A DNA stretch of 64,000 bases from Massilia sp. Root418 (GCF_001425265.1 NZ_LMEC01000025.1:305-64304); one strand, 5' to 3'. Shown: positions 40,210 through 50,030, numbered from the stretch's first letter. The notes: generated by a model not told the origin, from the letters alone. A program made the numbers and translations.

Positions 40210-43026
40210 ATGATCCGCAGCAAGCACACGCAGTGCCGCCTGGCGCTGTCCGCCATCGCCATGGCAGTCCTCACCCTGGCCAACAGCGCCGCCGCGCAGA
40301 GCGCCGCCGACAGCATGGCCCGGGTTGAAATCACCGGTTCCTCGATCCGCAAGGTGGCCGCCGAAAACGCCCTGCCGCTCACCACCATCAACGCCGAAGA
40401 ACTGGTTGCGCGTGGGCTGACCACCATGTCCGAAGTGGCCACCTCGCTCACCGTGGGCGCCACCAACGAGCCGGTGGGTGGCGGCGGCGGCGGCACGCAG
40501 ATCAACCTGCGCGGGCTGAACACCAACCGCTCGCTGGTGCTGCTCAATGGCCGCCGCCTGCCCAACGAAGCCATCGGCGACAGCTCGATCAACGTGGACG
40601 TGATGCCGATGAGTGCCGTCGAGCGGGTGGAAGTGCTGCGCGACGGCGCCTCCTCCATCTACGGCACCGACGCCATCGCGGGTGTGGTCAACTTCATCAC
40701 CAAGCGCAGCTTCAAGAACACCACCATCAGCGGCGGCCTGGTACAGCCGGAGCGCCACGGCGGCGGCGACCAGCGCCGCGTGAGCATCATCGCCGGCTGG
40801 GGCGATTTGCAGGAACAGGGCTGGAATGTGTACGCCGCGCTGGACGTGCAGAAGCGCGACTCGCTGCTGCAGAAGGACCGCCCCAACATCAGCGATCCCG
40901 CGCTGATCGCGCAGCTGGGCGGCAATCCCTTCAGCACCAACACGTCCGGTTCCTCGTCCGCGCCGGCCAACTTCACCGTGTACCAGAACGGCAAAGCCAC
41001 CACCACCACTGGCAACCCCTACTTCGCGGCCGGCTGCAAGGGCCCATACGATGCGCAATATTCGCTGGCCTCCACCAAGGCATCCGGGGCAGGCAGCAAG
41101 ACCTGCATCCTGGACCCGGACCTGTACCCCCAGCTGCTGGCCGACGCCATGCAGGCCACGCTGTTTACCAAGGCCTCGCTGCGCCACGGCGGCGACAAGC
41201 TGCTGACCATGGAGCTGCTGGCCACAGAGTCCTACATCGACGCGCTCAATCCGCCGCAGCCTTTCGGCGCGCAGACCGACTACGACAAGTACAACCCAGG
41301 CCTGCGCAAGCCGCTGTTCATCACCAAGTCCAGCAAGTGGTATCCGGGCGGCAGCGGCGGCGTGCCCGCCGTGGCGGGCGTGACCGGCCAGGACCTGGCG
41401 CTGACCTGGAGCCTGGACGAAGCCGGCCCCGCCATCACCGACGACCGCCAGCACACCACCCGCATCATCGTGGCGGACGAGGGTGAAGTGATGGGCTGGG
41501 ACTACCGCGTGGGCATGAACGCCTCGCGCAGCCGGCGCGACGTGAGCTGGAAGAGCGGTTTCTTCAGCACCGCAGGCATCTACAAGGGCGTGGCGGACGG
41601 CGTGCTCAATCCCTTCGGCAAGCAGGACGCGGCCGGCCAGTCCTACCTGGACAGCATCCGCGCCGACGGTACTACCTACCGCCGCGCCACCGTGGAATAC
41701 TTCGGGCCCGACTTCAACCTCACGCGCAACCTGATGCCGCTCGCCGGCGGTTCGCTCGCGCTGGCGGTGGGGGGCGACTGGCACAAGGAAATCTACAACG
41801 ACGGCACCGATCCGATCGCCAACGAAGTGGTGTACAAAGTGTCCGGCACGCCCAACACCTACCCCAGCGCTTCGCGCACGGTGGCCGGGCTGTACATGGA
41901 AATGGACGCGCCGCTGACCAAGACGCTGGACATCACGGCCGCCGTGCGCGCCGACCATTTCAGCGACTTCGGCAACACCGTCAACCCCAAGCTGAGCGTA
42001 CGCTGGCAGCCGGCCGCCGAAGTGATGCTGCGCGGGACCGCCAGCACCGGCTTCCGCGCGCCGACGCTGCCGGAACTGTACGGCACGCCGCGCACCCGCA
42101 CCAGCTCCACCGGCAAATGGGACGACCCGCTGCTGTGCCCAAGCGCCACGCCGTCCATCCCCGGCACCGGCTCGGTGACCAAGGACCCGAAATACGCGGG
42201 CCTGAACCTGGACCCGACTAAAGTCTGCAACACCACGCTGGTCACCCTGACCGGCGCCAACCCGGACCTGGACCCGGAAAAGGCGCGCACCGTCACCGCC
42301 GGCATCGTGCTGGCGCCGGTGAAGAACATGATGGTGTCGTTCGACCTGTGGTCGATCAAGATGAAGGGCACCATCGCGCAGATCGGCGAAGACACCATCT
42401 TCAACAACGTCACCGGCTACAACAACCTGTTCGTACGCAATGCGGACGGCACGCTGGACTACATCGTCAAAACGCGCCTGAACATGGGCGGCCTGCGCAC
42501 GCGCGGCATCGACACCAGCATGAGCTACAGCTGGCCGAAAACCGACTGGGGCAAGTTCGGCCTGAGCCTGGATGGCACCTATGTGGACCGCTACGAAGGC
42601 CAGAACGAAGCGGGCGGCGCCTGGATCGACAGCGTCGGCAAGCCGGGTTCGCTGTCCACCGGCGCCACCTCGGCCAACACCTATGTCTACCGCTGGCGCC
42701 ACAACCTTCGCGCCTCCTGGGCCTACCAGGGCTTCGGCCTGCAGCTGACCCAGGCCTACACCTCGCACTACGAGGACACCAACGCCCTGCCGACGCAGAA
42801 GGAAGGCCAGCCCTACTTCAACGTGATCGAGCCCTATATCCTGTACAACCTGACCAGCAGCTACACCATCAAGGAAAAGCTGAAGATCACCTTCGGCATC
42901 AACAACCTGCTGGACAAGGATCCGCCGCTGTCCAACCAGCGCCTGGGCTCGCGCGTGGTGTTTGCGCAAAACGTTTCGAAACCGATCGGCCGCGCCTACA
43001 ACGTGCGCGTGAACTACACTTTCTGA
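40210..43026 (+). CDS. TonB-dependent receptor (pectin locus)
   Basis: A 938-residue outer-membrane receptor with a signal peptide (about 1-29). The plug begins RVEITGSSIRKVAAENALPL, where a TonB-box-like stretch overlaps. It has the plug landmarks QINLRGLNTNRSLVLLNGRR and LRDGASSIYGTDAIAGVVNF, and the barrel ends RAYNVRVNYTF with a terminal Phe. Receptors of this kind import oligosaccharides in Oxalobacteraceae and related bacteria; here its neighbours point to oligogalacturonides, but specificity is inferred. AGGAGA precedes the ATG. Confidence 0.92.
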   Translation: MIRSKHTQCRLALSAIAMAVLTLANSAAAQSAADSMARVEITGSSIRKVAAENALPLTTINAEELVARGLTTMSEVATSLTVGATNEPVGGGGGGTQINLRGLNTNRSLVLLNGRRLPNEAIGDSSINVDVMPMSAVERVEVLRDGASSIYGTDAIAGVVNFITKRSFKNTTISGGLVQPERHGGGDQRRVSIIAGWGDLQEQGWNVYAALDVQKRDSLLQKDRPNISDPALIAQLGGNPFSTNTSGSSSAPANFTVYQNGKATTTTGNPYFAAGCKGPYDAQYSLASTKASGAGSKTCILDPDLYPQLLADAMQATLFTKASLRHGGDKLLTMELLATESYIDALNPPQPFGAQTDYDKYNPGLRKPLFITKSSKWYPGGSGGVPAVAGVTGQDLALTWSLDEAGPAITDDRQHTTRIIVADEGEVMGWDYRVGMNASRSRRDVSWKSGFFSTAGIYKGVADGVLNPFGKQDAAGQSYLDSIRADGTTYRRATVEYFGPDFNLTRNLMPLAGGSLALAVGGDWHKEIYNDGTDPIANEVVYKVSGTPNTYPSASRTVAGLYMEMDAPLTKTLDITAAVRADHFSDFGNTVNPKLSVRWQPAAEVMLRGTASTGFRAPTLPELYGTPRTRTSSTGKWDDPLLCPSATPSIPGTGSVTKDPKYAGLNLDPTKVCNTTLVTLTGANPDLDPEKARTVTAGIVLAPVKNMMVSFDLWSIKMKGTIAQIGEDTIFNNVTGYNNLFVRNADGTLDYIVKTRLNMGGLRTRGIDTSMSYSWPKTDWGKFGLSLDGTYVDRYEGQNEAGGAWIDSVGKPGSLSTGATSANTYVYRWRHNLRASWAYQGFGLQLTQAYTSHYEDTNALPTQKEGQPYFNVIEPYILYNLTSSYTIKEKLKITFGINNLLDKDPPLSNQRLGSRVVFAQNVSKPIGRAYNVRVNYTF

Positions 43027-43027
43027 C

Positions 43028-44644
43028 ATGATGAAACCTATCCTGACCTGTGCGCTGCTCGCAGCGCTGAACGCCGCCGGCACGCCCGCCTGCGCAGCCG
43101 AGCCCTGGGTGCCCGACCTGGGCAACGGCAGCTACCAGAACCCGGTGCTGAACGCCGACTATTCGGACCCGGACGCGGTGCGCGTCGGCGACACCTATTA
43201 CATGACCTCCTCCAGCTTCAACAGCGCGCCCGGCCTGCCGCTGCTGCAGTCGAAAGACCTGGTGAACTGGGAGCTGGTGGGCCACGCGCTGCCGAAGCAG
43301 GTGCCGGCCGACCACTTCGCCGTGCCGCGTTTCGGCGCCGGCGTGTGGGCGCCATGCCTGCGCTACCACGACGGCAAATTCTGGATCTTCTACCCGGACC
43401 CGGACTTCGGCATCTACGTCATGACCGCCAAAAGCTTCAGCGGCCCGTGGAGCGAACCGCACCTGCTGATGCCGGGACGCGGCCTGATCGACCCCACGCC
43501 GCTGTGGGACGAGGACGGCAAGGCATGGCTGCTGCATGGCTGGGCCAAGAGCCGGGCCGGCTTCAACAACGTGCTCACGCTGCACGCCATGTCGCCGGAC
43601 GGCAGGCGCGTGCTGGACCCGCAGGGCAAGGTCGTCATCGACGGCAACAAGCTGCCGGGCTACCGCACCCTGGAAGGCCCCAAGTTCTACAAGCAGGACG
43701 GCTGGTACTACGTGTTCGCGCCGGCCGGCGGGGTGGAGGAAGGCTGGCAGGCCGTGTTCCGTTCGCGCAGCATCGAGGGGCCGTACGAGGACCGCGTGGT
43801 GATGGACCAGGGAGGCTCGCCGGTCAACGGCCCGCACCAGGGCGCCTGGGTGCGCGCGCAGGACGGCAAGGACTGGTTCCTGCACTTCCAGGACCGCAAG
43901 GCCTACGGCCGCGTGGTGCACCTGCAGCCGATGGCGTGGAGCGACGGCTGGCCGCTGATCGGCCAGCCGGGGGCCAGGCCGGGCGTCGGCAATCCGGTGG
44001 CAACCTACCGCAAGCCGGTGGCCGGACAGGCAGTGAAAGTGCCGGCCACGAGCGATGAATTCGGCGGCAAGGCGCTGGGCCTGCAGTGGCAGTGGAATGC
44101 CAATCCGCAGGAAGGCTGGTATTCGCTGGCGGCGCGTCCGGGCCATCTGCGCCTGCCGGTGCTGGCCGCGCCGCAGGCGGACGGCTATGTGCGGGCGGCG
44201 CCCAACATCCTGGGCCAGAAGCTGCCGGCCAGCGCGTTCACGGTGGACACGCGCATCGAGCTGCACGGCGCCGCCGACGGCGACCGCGCAGGGCTGATCC
44301 TGAACGGCATGAGCTACGCGTGGCTGGGACTGCGCAGGCAAGGCGCAGACACGCAGCTGGTCTACACCACCTGCACGCCGTTCGCGCCGCGCTGCAAGGA
44401 GCAAAGCACGGTGCTGCTGGCGCAGGCGCCGTCCGCGCTGTCGCTGCGCATGGTGATGGCCGACGGTGCGCAGGCGCAGTTCCACTACAGCGTGGACGGC
44501 AAGGAGTACAGCGCCGCCGGCGCGCCGTTCGCCGCCACCAAGGGGCACTGGGTGGGCGCGCAGGTGGGCCTGTTCAGCGTGGGGCCGGGAGCCTCGGCGG
44601 AGCCGGGCTACCTCGACGTCGACTATTTCCGCTTCAACCGTTAA
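43028..44644 (+). CDS. secreted GH43 enzyme with C-terminal beta-sandwich
   Basis: A 538-residue exported enzyme. The GH43 triad residues appear in NADYSDPDAV (Asp about 47), LIDPTPLWDE (Asp about 155) and TLEGPKFYK (Glu about 216). Residues from about 345 to 535 form the extra sandwich domain (GH43_C2 type) of beta-xylosidase/alpha-arabinofuranosidase enzymes. Probably trims arabinose or xylose side chains of pectin. Starts one base after the receptor stop, so it is cotranscribed and likely coupled. Confidence 0.9.
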   Translation: MMKPILTCALLAALNAAGTPACAAEPWVPDLGNGSYQNPVLNADYSDPDAVRVGDTYYMTSSSFNSAPGLPLLQSKDLVNWELVGHALPKQVPADHFAVPRFGAGVWAPCLRYHDGKFWIFYPDPDFGIYVMTAKSFSGPWSEPHLLMPGRGLIDPTPLWDEDGKAWLLHGWAKSRAGFNNVLTLHAMSPDGRRVLDPQGKVVIDGNKLPGYRTLEGPKFYKQDGWYYVFAPAGGVEEGWQAVFRSRSIEGPYEDRVVMDQGGSPVNGPHQGAWVRAQDGKDWFLHFQDRKAYGRVVHLQPMAWSDGWPLIGQPGARPGVGNPVATYRKPVAGQAVKVPATSDEFGGKALGLQWQWNANPQEGWYSLAARPGHLRLPVLAAPQADGYVRAAPNILGQKLPASAFTVDTRIELHGAADGDRAGLILNGMSYAWLGLRRQGADTQLVYTTCTPFAPRCKEQSTVLLAQAPSALSLRMVMADGAQAQFHYSVDGKEYSAAGAPFAATKGHWVGAQVGLFSVGPGASAEPGYLDVDYFRFNR

Positions 44645-44663
44645 AGACAGGGAGACAGCGAGC

Positions 44664-46589
44664 ATGAACAAGACTGTCATCAACCAGCGGCGCCGCGCGC
44701 TCCTGAAGGGCGCGTCCGCCGCCGCCGCGCTGGCGGCCAGCGCACCGGCCATGCCGGCAGGTCTGGCCGGCCCCGCGTCCGCCGGCCAGCCCGGGACCGG
44801 CGCCAGCGTTGCCGGCAGCGGGGGCAGCCCCGCAGCGCGCAGCGCGGCCGAATCAGCGGGGGCAATGGATGCCATAGCCGATCCGTGGGCGCGCGCCGAC
44901 CGCATCATCGCAGCCTTCGCCAAACCGCTGTCCTTCCCGGCGCGGGACTTCGTCATCACGGCCTACGGCGCCAGGCCCTGCGCCATGGCCGACGCAGTGC
45001 CGGTGGCCGGTGCGCACGGCACGCCGCCGGCCACGCAGGCCGCGCCGGCGCCGGGCTCGCCGGACAGCCACCCCGCCATCCGCGCGGCCATTGCCGCAGC
45101 CAGCAAGGCCGGCGGCGGACGGGTGCTGATCCCGGCCGGCGACTGGTACTGCAAAGGCCCCATCGTGCTGCTGTCCAATGTGAACGTGCACCTGGCGGCA
45201 GGCGCGCGCGTGCACTTCAGCGCCAACCCGGCCGACTATGCGCGCGACGGCGACTTCGACTGCGGCGCGAACGGCAAGCTGGTGCTGTCGCGCTGGCAGG
45301 GCAACGACTGCCTGAACTACTCGCCCATGGTGTATGCCCGCAACCAGGCCAACATCGCCATCACCGGCGAAGACTGGACCAGCATCCTGAACGGCCAGGG
45401 CAACGTGCCCTTCGAAGACACCGGCATGGGCAGCGGCGGCTGGTGGGGCTGGGCCGCGCGCAAGCCGGCCGGCGTGACCGCGCGCCAGAACGTCAACAAC
45501 GACGCCAACCCCGCCTCGCTGTCCGCGCTCGCACCGCAGCTGAGCCCCGCCGGGCTTGCGCTCATCAAGGGTGCCCACGCGGATTGGCGCAGCGACGAAA
45601 AATACCTGCCTGCGCTGTCGGAAGCGCGCGTGCCGCCCGAACGCCGCGTGTTCGGCATCGGCCACTACCTGCGGCCCTGCATGGTGGAATTCATCGGCTG
45701 CACCGATGTGCTGATGCAGGGCTACCAGGTGGTCAACACGCCGTTCTGGCAGCACCACCCGGTCAACTGCCGCAATGTGCACATCAGGAAGGTGCGCATG
45801 GAAAGCATGGGACCGAACTCGGACGGCTTCGACCCGGAATCCTGCGACACCATCCTGGTGGACGGCTGCCTGTTCAACACCGGCGACGACTGCATCGCCA
45901 TCAAGGCCGGCAAGAACACCGACGTGCAGTACGGCCCCACGCGCAACATGGTGGTCCAGAACAGCGTCATGAATACCGGCCATGGCGCCATCACGCTGGG
46001 CAGCGAAATGGCGGCCGGCATAGAGCACATCTATGCGCAGAACCTAGACGTGCGCAATATGCACTGGGCCACCGATCCGCTCGGCACCGCCATCCGCATG
46101 AAAACCAATATGAACCGGGGCGGCTTCCTGCGCCACTTCTACGTGCGCCAGCTGACCCTGGCCAACGGCGTGCGCACCAAGGCGGGCTTCTACACGCCCA
46201 TCCCGGGCGGCGCGGTCGCACCGAAGACCGTGGCCACCGGCGGCGGCGCCGTCATCACCATCGACTGCGACTACACGCCGGCATTCGACAGCGTGCGCAC
46301 CCGGCCGCCGGAAGTATCGGACATCCATATTTCGGACGTGCGCGTGTCCAACGTGCAGACGGAAGACGGCGCCTACTCCTGCTACCAGGCCTTCGTGCTG
46401 CTGGGCCCCGTGGCGCACAGCTACAACGGCCCGGCCGGGGTGCCGCTGCTGCCGCTGTCCAACGTCAGCATCAGCCGTTGCAATTTCGGCACGCCGCGCG
46501 CCGCTGAGCCCTGGTTTGTGCACAACGCGCGCAACGTGGTATTGCGCGACGTGACCATCGCCGGCAAGCGCTACGACACGCGGCTGTAG
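44664..46589 (+). CDS. Tat-exported polygalacturonase (GH28)
   Basis: A 641-residue GH28 enzyme that cleaves galacturonan. The catalytic motifs are NSDGFDPES (about 385), NTGDDCIAIKAG (about 404-415), NTGHGAITLGSE (about 437) and RMKTN (about 478). The N-terminus MNKTVINQRRRALLKGASAA has a twin-arginine pattern, so it may fold before export. Its length is above plain endo-enzymes and fits exo-acting, long GH28 forms. GGGAG before the ATG. Downstream lies an inverted pair of REP-like elements. Confidence 0.92.
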   Translation: MNKTVINQRRRALLKGASAAAALAASAPAMPAGLAGPASAGQPGTGASVAGSGGSPAARSAAESAGAMDAIADPWARADRIIAAFAKPLSFPARDFVITAYGARPCAMADAVPVAGAHGTPPATQAAPAPGSPDSHPAIRAAIAAASKAGGGRVLIPAGDWYCKGPIVLLSNVNVHLAAGARVHFSANPADYARDGDFDCGANGKLVLSRWQGNDCLNYSPMVYARNQANIAITGEDWTSILNGQGNVPFEDTGMGSGGWWGWAARKPAGVTARQNVNNDANPASLSALAPQLSPAGLALIKGAHADWRSDEKYLPALSEARVPPERRVFGIGHYLRPCMVEFIGCTDVLMQGYQVVNTPFWQHHPVNCRNVHIRKVRMESMGPNSDGFDPESCDTILVDGCLFNTGDDCIAIKAGKNTDVQYGPTRNMVVQNSVMNTGHGAITLGSEMAAGIEHIYAQNLDVRNMHWATDPLGTAIRMKTNMNRGGFLRHFYVRQLTLANGVRTKAGFYTPIPGGAVAPKTVATGGGAVITIDCDYTPAFDSVRTRPPEVSDIHISDVRVSNVQTEDGAYSCYQAFVLLGPVAHSYNGPAGVPLLPLSNVSISRCNFGTPRAAEPWFVHNARNVVLRDVTIAGKRYDTRL

Positions 46590-46593
46590 TCTC

Positions 46594-46678
46594 GGCGGGT
46601 TACGCGCAAGCGCTAACCCGCCCTACGGTCCGGCCGCGGTACGTAGGGCGGGTTAGCGCCGCAGGCGCGTAACCCGCC
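46594..46678. repeat. pair of REP-like palindromes in inverted order
   Basis: The first copy (46594-46627) reads GGCGGGTTACGCGC...CGCTAACCCGCCCTACG. The second (46642-46678) is the reverse form, CGTAGGGCGGGTTAGCG...CGCGTAACCCGCC. The pair is separated by 14 bases and lies between GH28 and the M28 peptidase gene. Confidence 0.9.
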
Positions 46679-46756
46679 GGGCAGCCGTTGACCTGCGCAA
46701 TGTTTAGGCCGATACTTGCAGCGTTTTTGCCTATCCATTACCCAAGGAGGTTCACA

Positions 46757-48406
46757 GTGAAAAACGCCATGCTAGCCACCCTGCTGCTATCCGCAGCTGC
46801 GGCGCAGGCCAACGAAACGCCCAAATTCGATCCGCAGCGCCTGTCGCAGGACGTCAAGGTTTTATCATCGGACGAATTCGAAGGCCGTGGGCCGAACACC
46901 GCTGGCGAAACCAAAACCGTGGACTACCTGATCGAGCAGTTCAAGGCCGCCGGCATGCAGCCGGGCGGCGACCTGGTCAAGAGCAAGCGCAGCTGGACCC
47001 AGGAAGTGCCCCTGGGCCGCTTTGAAATCCAGGGCCCGGTCACCCTGACGCTGAACGACGCCAAGGGCAGCCAGCCCTTCCTGCAGGGCGACCAGATGGC
47101 CGTGCGCGCCGCCATGAACGGCGCCAAGCGCGTGGACTTCGACAAGGCGCCGCTGGTGTTCGTGGGCTACGGCGTGAACGCGCCCGAACGCAAGTGGGAT
47201 GACTTCAAGGGCCTGGACCTGAAGGGCAAGCTGGCCGTGGTGCTGATCAACGACCCGGACTTCGAAACCGGTGAAGGCGATTTCGGCGGCAAGGCCATGA
47301 CCTACTACGGCCGCTGGACCTACAAGTATGAAGAGATGGCGCGCCGCGGCGCGCTGGGCACCATCATCGTGCACGAAACCGCGCCTGCCTCCTACGGCTG
47401 GCCGACGGTGAAGAACTCCAACACCAACACCATGTACGACATCGTGCGCAAGCAGCCGGGCAAGGCGCACGCGCCGATGGAAGCCTGGATCCAGCGCGAC
47501 GTGGCGGTGGACCTGTTCAAGCGCGCCGGCCTGGATTTCGAGGCGGCCAAGAAGCAGGCGCAAACGCGCGCCTTCAAGCCGCTGCCGCTCACCGGCCTGA
47601 CCCTGTCCGCGCACTACGCGGTGGACACGCAGGTGATCAAGTCCAAGAACGTGGCCGCCCTGCTGCCTGGCAGCGAGCGTCCCAACCAGACCGTGATCTA
47701 CAGTGGCCACTGGGACCACCTGGGCGTCGGCCTGCCGGACGCCAAGGGCGACAAGATCTACAACGGCGCAGTGGACAACGCCACCGGCATCGCCGCCCTG
47801 CTGGAACTGGCGCGCGTGTACGGCAAGCAGCCGGCGCCCAAGCGCAGCGTGGTGTTCCTGGCCGTGACGGCCGAGGAAAAAGGCCTGCTGGGTTCCGAAT
47901 ACTACGGCGCCTATCCCCTGTATCCGCTGGACCAGACCGCAGGCGTGATCAATATGGACGCCCTGAGCCCCATGGGCCCTGCGCGCAACTTCACCATTTC
48001 CGGCAGCGCCAAGCTGGAACTGATCGACCAGACCATCGAAAAAGCCAAGCAGTGGAACATGGCCTACACGCCTGATCCGAAGCCGGAAGCGGGCCACTTC
48101 TTCCGCTCCGACCACTTCTCCATGGCCAAGCGCGGCGTGCCGGCGTTCTCCATCGGTTCCGGCGAAGACTGGATCGACGGCGGCCTGGCGGCAGGCAAGG
48201 CGGCCGAGGAAGCCTACAACACCAACAACTACCACCAGCCGTCCGACGAATGGAGCGCACAGTGGCCGTTCACCGGCATGGCGCGCGACCTGGAATTGCT
48301 GTACACGGTGGGCCGCGACCTGGCCGACTCCAAGGCCTGGCCGAACTGGGGCAAGGACTCCGAGTTCCGCGCCATCCGCGACCAGAGCGCCGCCAAGCGC
48401 AAATAA
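46757..48406 (+). CDS. M28-family zinc metallopeptidase (first paralogue)
   Basis: A 549-residue exported aminopeptidase-like protein (signal peptide about 1-19). Its zinc ligands are visible in SGHWDHLGVG (His), NGAVDNATGIAA (Asp), VTAEEKGLLGSEYYG (Glu-Glu), VINMDALSPMG (Asp) and FFRSDHFSMAKRGVPAF (His). A PA-like insert lies before the catalytic domain. The GTG start is favoured by AAGGAGG six bases upstream; an ATG four codons later is weaker. It ends before a strong terminator. Confidence 0.9.
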   Translation: MKNAMLATLLLSAAAAQANETPKFDPQRLSQDVKVLSSDEFEGRGPNTAGETKTVDYLIEQFKAAGMQPGGDLVKSKRSWTQEVPLGRFEIQGPVTLTLNDAKGSQPFLQGDQMAVRAAMNGAKRVDFDKAPLVFVGYGVNAPERKWDDFKGLDLKGKLAVVLINDPDFETGEGDFGGKAMTYYGRWTYKYEEMARRGALGTIIVHETAPASYGWPTVKNSNTNTMYDIVRKQPGKAHAPMEAWIQRDVAVDLFKRAGLDFEAAKKQAQTRAFKPLPLTGLTLSAHYAVDTQVIKSKNVAALLPGSERPNQTVIYSGHWDHLGVGLPDAKGDKIYNGAVDNATGIAALLELARVYGKQPAPKRSVVFLAVTAEEKGLLGSEYYGAYPLYPLDQTAGVINMDALSPMGPARNFTISGSAKLELIDQTIEKAKQWNMAYTPDPKPEAGHFFRSDHFSMAKRGVPAFSIGSGEDWIDGGLAAGKAAEEAYNTNNYHQPSDEWSAQWPFTGMARDLELLYTVGRDLADSKAWPNWGKDSEFRAIRDQSAAKRK

Positions 48407-48424
48407 GCACAGCCCTCAAGCTGA

Positions 48425-48456
48425 AAGCCCGCTCAATGATGAGCGGGCTTTTTTTT
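48425..48456 (+). terminator. strong terminator after the M28 gene
   Basis: AAGCCCGCTCA-ATGA-TGAGCGGGCTT perfect stem with a T-rich tail. It also faces the convergent SRPBCC gene. Confidence 0.95.
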
Positions 48457-48463
48457 GCGGCGG

Positions 48464-48949
48464 CTAGCCGCGCAGATACGCTTCCAGCTGATCGAACGTG
48501 CCGCCGTAACCTTGCTGCAAGGAAGGGCGCAGTTCGTCGAAGAACTGATACTCGGGAGCGGTTTCGCCGAAGGGGATAGCGCTCAGGGCCACCGTGGTGA
48601 CGCCGTCCCGTTCGCTGAACACCACCGTGTTTTCAATCTCCAGCGGACAGGCAGGGCTGAACGGCGCGCGCTCGATGCCGCAGCGCTCGTTGGCGAAGGA
48701 GTTCAGCCACACGATGCGCTCCTGCGGCGCGATCTCGCGGTAGTTGAAGCGGCCGAACATGGGCGGTGCGCCGTCGAACAGCATGGCGTAATGGAAAAAG
48801 CCGCCGGGACGGAACTCCAGCCGCTTCACTTCCACCTTGCAGCCCTGCGGTCCCCACCATTGCCGCAGGCGCTCCGCTTCGGTCCAGGCTTGCCAGACCG
48901 TGGCGAGCGGCTGCGAATAATGGCGCGTGATCGTGAATGCTTGTTTCAT
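48464..48949 (-). CDS. SRPBCC/AHSA1-family protein
   Basis: A 161-residue START-like hydrophobic-cavity protein (AHSA1/CalC group): FTITRHYSQPLATVWQAWTE, WWGPQGCKVEVKRLEFRPGG and the C-terminal GYGGTFDQLEAYL. Its function is unknown, but this family is often paired with ArsR-type regulators. Its ATG overlaps the ArsR stop codon (ATGA, 48946-48949), so the two are coupled. Confidence 0.88.
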   Translation of the reverse strand: MKQAFTITRHYSQPLATVWQAWTEAERLRQWWGPQGCKVEVKRLEFRPGGFFHYAMLFDGAPPMFGRFNYREIAPQERIVWLNSFANERCGIERAPFSPACPLEIENTVVFSERDGVTTVALSAIPFGETAPEYQFFDELRPSLQQGYGGTFDQLEAYLRG

Positions 48950-49275
48950 GTGGTTTTCCCTTCCTTGTTGAGATAGTCGCCCAGCCGGTCGAAGCGGTCC
49001 TCCCACAGGATGCGGTAGGTGTCCAGCCAGTCCGACACTTCTTTTAGCCGCGCCGCCTCCAGCTTGCAAGGCCGGGTCTGTGCCAGGCGGCTGCGCGACA
49101 CCAGGCCGGCCTGCTCCAGCACCTTGATGTGCTTGGAAATGGCCGGTTGCGTCATGGCGAACGGCTCCGCCAATTCGTTGACGGTGGCCTCGCCGGACGC
49201 CAGCCGGTCCAGGATGGCGCGCCGCGTCGGATCGGCCAGCGCGGCGAAGGCGCGGTTCAGTGCTTCCTGCTGCAT
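48946..49275 (-). CDS. ArsR-family regulator
   Basis: A 109-residue winged helix-turn-helix protein: LADPTRRAILDRLASGEATV, NELAEPFAMTQPAISKHIKV (recognition helix) and LEQAGLVSRSRLAQ. No conserved metal-binding Cys cluster is visible, so it is not an obvious metal sensor. It likely autoregulates the ArsR-SRPBCC operon. Confidence 0.9.
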   Translation of the reverse strand: MQQEALNRAFAALADPTRRAILDRLASGEATVNELAEPFAMTQPAISKHIKVLEQAGLVSRSRLAQTRPCKLEAARLKEVSDWLDTYRILWEDRFDRLGDYLNKEGKTT

Positions 49276-49421
49276 GAAAGGCCTCTTTCTTACATAACCA
49301 GTTGGTAATATAGGATGGATAGCGGGTAGGGTCAAGCATTGCTTTTCCGCCCGGCACGCTAGCGCCGCCGCCGCTGGCGCACTCCTATAATCGGCCAACA
49401 ACTCAAGCAAAGGAGGTTCCC

Positions 49422-50027
49422 ATGACGCAAGCACAAACCGGACAGGAACAGGCTGGAACCCTGGCAGGCAAGAAGGTGGCGGTGCTGATGACGGACGGCG
49501 TGGAGCAGGTTGAGTACCTGGAGCCGCGCCGCTTCCTGGAGCAGCACGGCGCGCAGGTGACGCTGATCTCCCCCAAGGCCAAGGGTGAGCAGGTGCAGGG
49601 CTTCAACCACATGACGCCTGGCGATAAATTCGAAGTGGAAATGGACGTGCGCGACGCGCGCCCGACCGAGTTCGACGCGCTGGTGCTGCCGGGCGGCGTA
49701 GCCAACCCGGACCAGCTGCGGCTGAGCACGGAGTCCATCTCCTTCATCCGCGAATTCGGCCGCGAGGACAAACCCATCGCGGCGATCTGCCACGGCCCGT
49801 GGACCCTGATCGACGCCGGCCTGGCCAAGGCCAGGCACGTGACCAGCTGGCCCAGCTTGCAGCAAGACCTGCGCAACGCGGGCGCCGACTGGACCGATGA
49901 TGAGGTGGTGGTGGACGGCAAGCTGGTCACCAGCCGCAAGCCGGACGACCTGCCGGCCTTCAACGACGCGCTGCTGCGCGAACTGCAGACGTCCGCGCAG
50001 GCGGCCAGCACCGGGCCGTCGTCATAA
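49422..50027 (+). CDS. PfpI/DJ-1-family type 1 glutamine amidotransferase-like protein
   Basis: A 201-residue PfpI-type protein. The nucleophile elbow AAICHGPWTL carries the catalytic Cys (about 127). The upstream EQVEYLEPRRFLEQHG helix supplies the neighbouring Glu. Stress-linked members act as deglycase or chaperone-like enzymes; whether this one does is unknown. A near-perfect AAGGAGG precedes the ATG. Confidence 0.88.
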   Translation: MTQAQTGQEQAGTLAGKKVAVLMTDGVEQVEYLEPRRFLEQHGAQVTLISPKAKGEQVQGFNHMTPGDKFEVEMDVRDARPTEFDALVLPGGVANPDQLRLSTESISFIREFGREDKPIAAICHGPWTLIDAGLAKARHVTSWPSLQQDLRNAGADWTDDEVVVDGKLVTSRKPDDLPAFNDALLRELQTSAQAASTGPSS

Positions 50028-50030
50028 ACG

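Noticed and set aside
40159..43125. A minus-strand open frame of 988 codons opposite the pectin TonB receptor
   Set aside because: It is the complement of a clear receptor gene and its translation is His/Gly/Val/Arg-rich without motifs.
42899..44959. A minus-strand open frame of 686 codons opposite GH43
   Set aside because: Shadow frame; no ribosome site and no recognisable domain.
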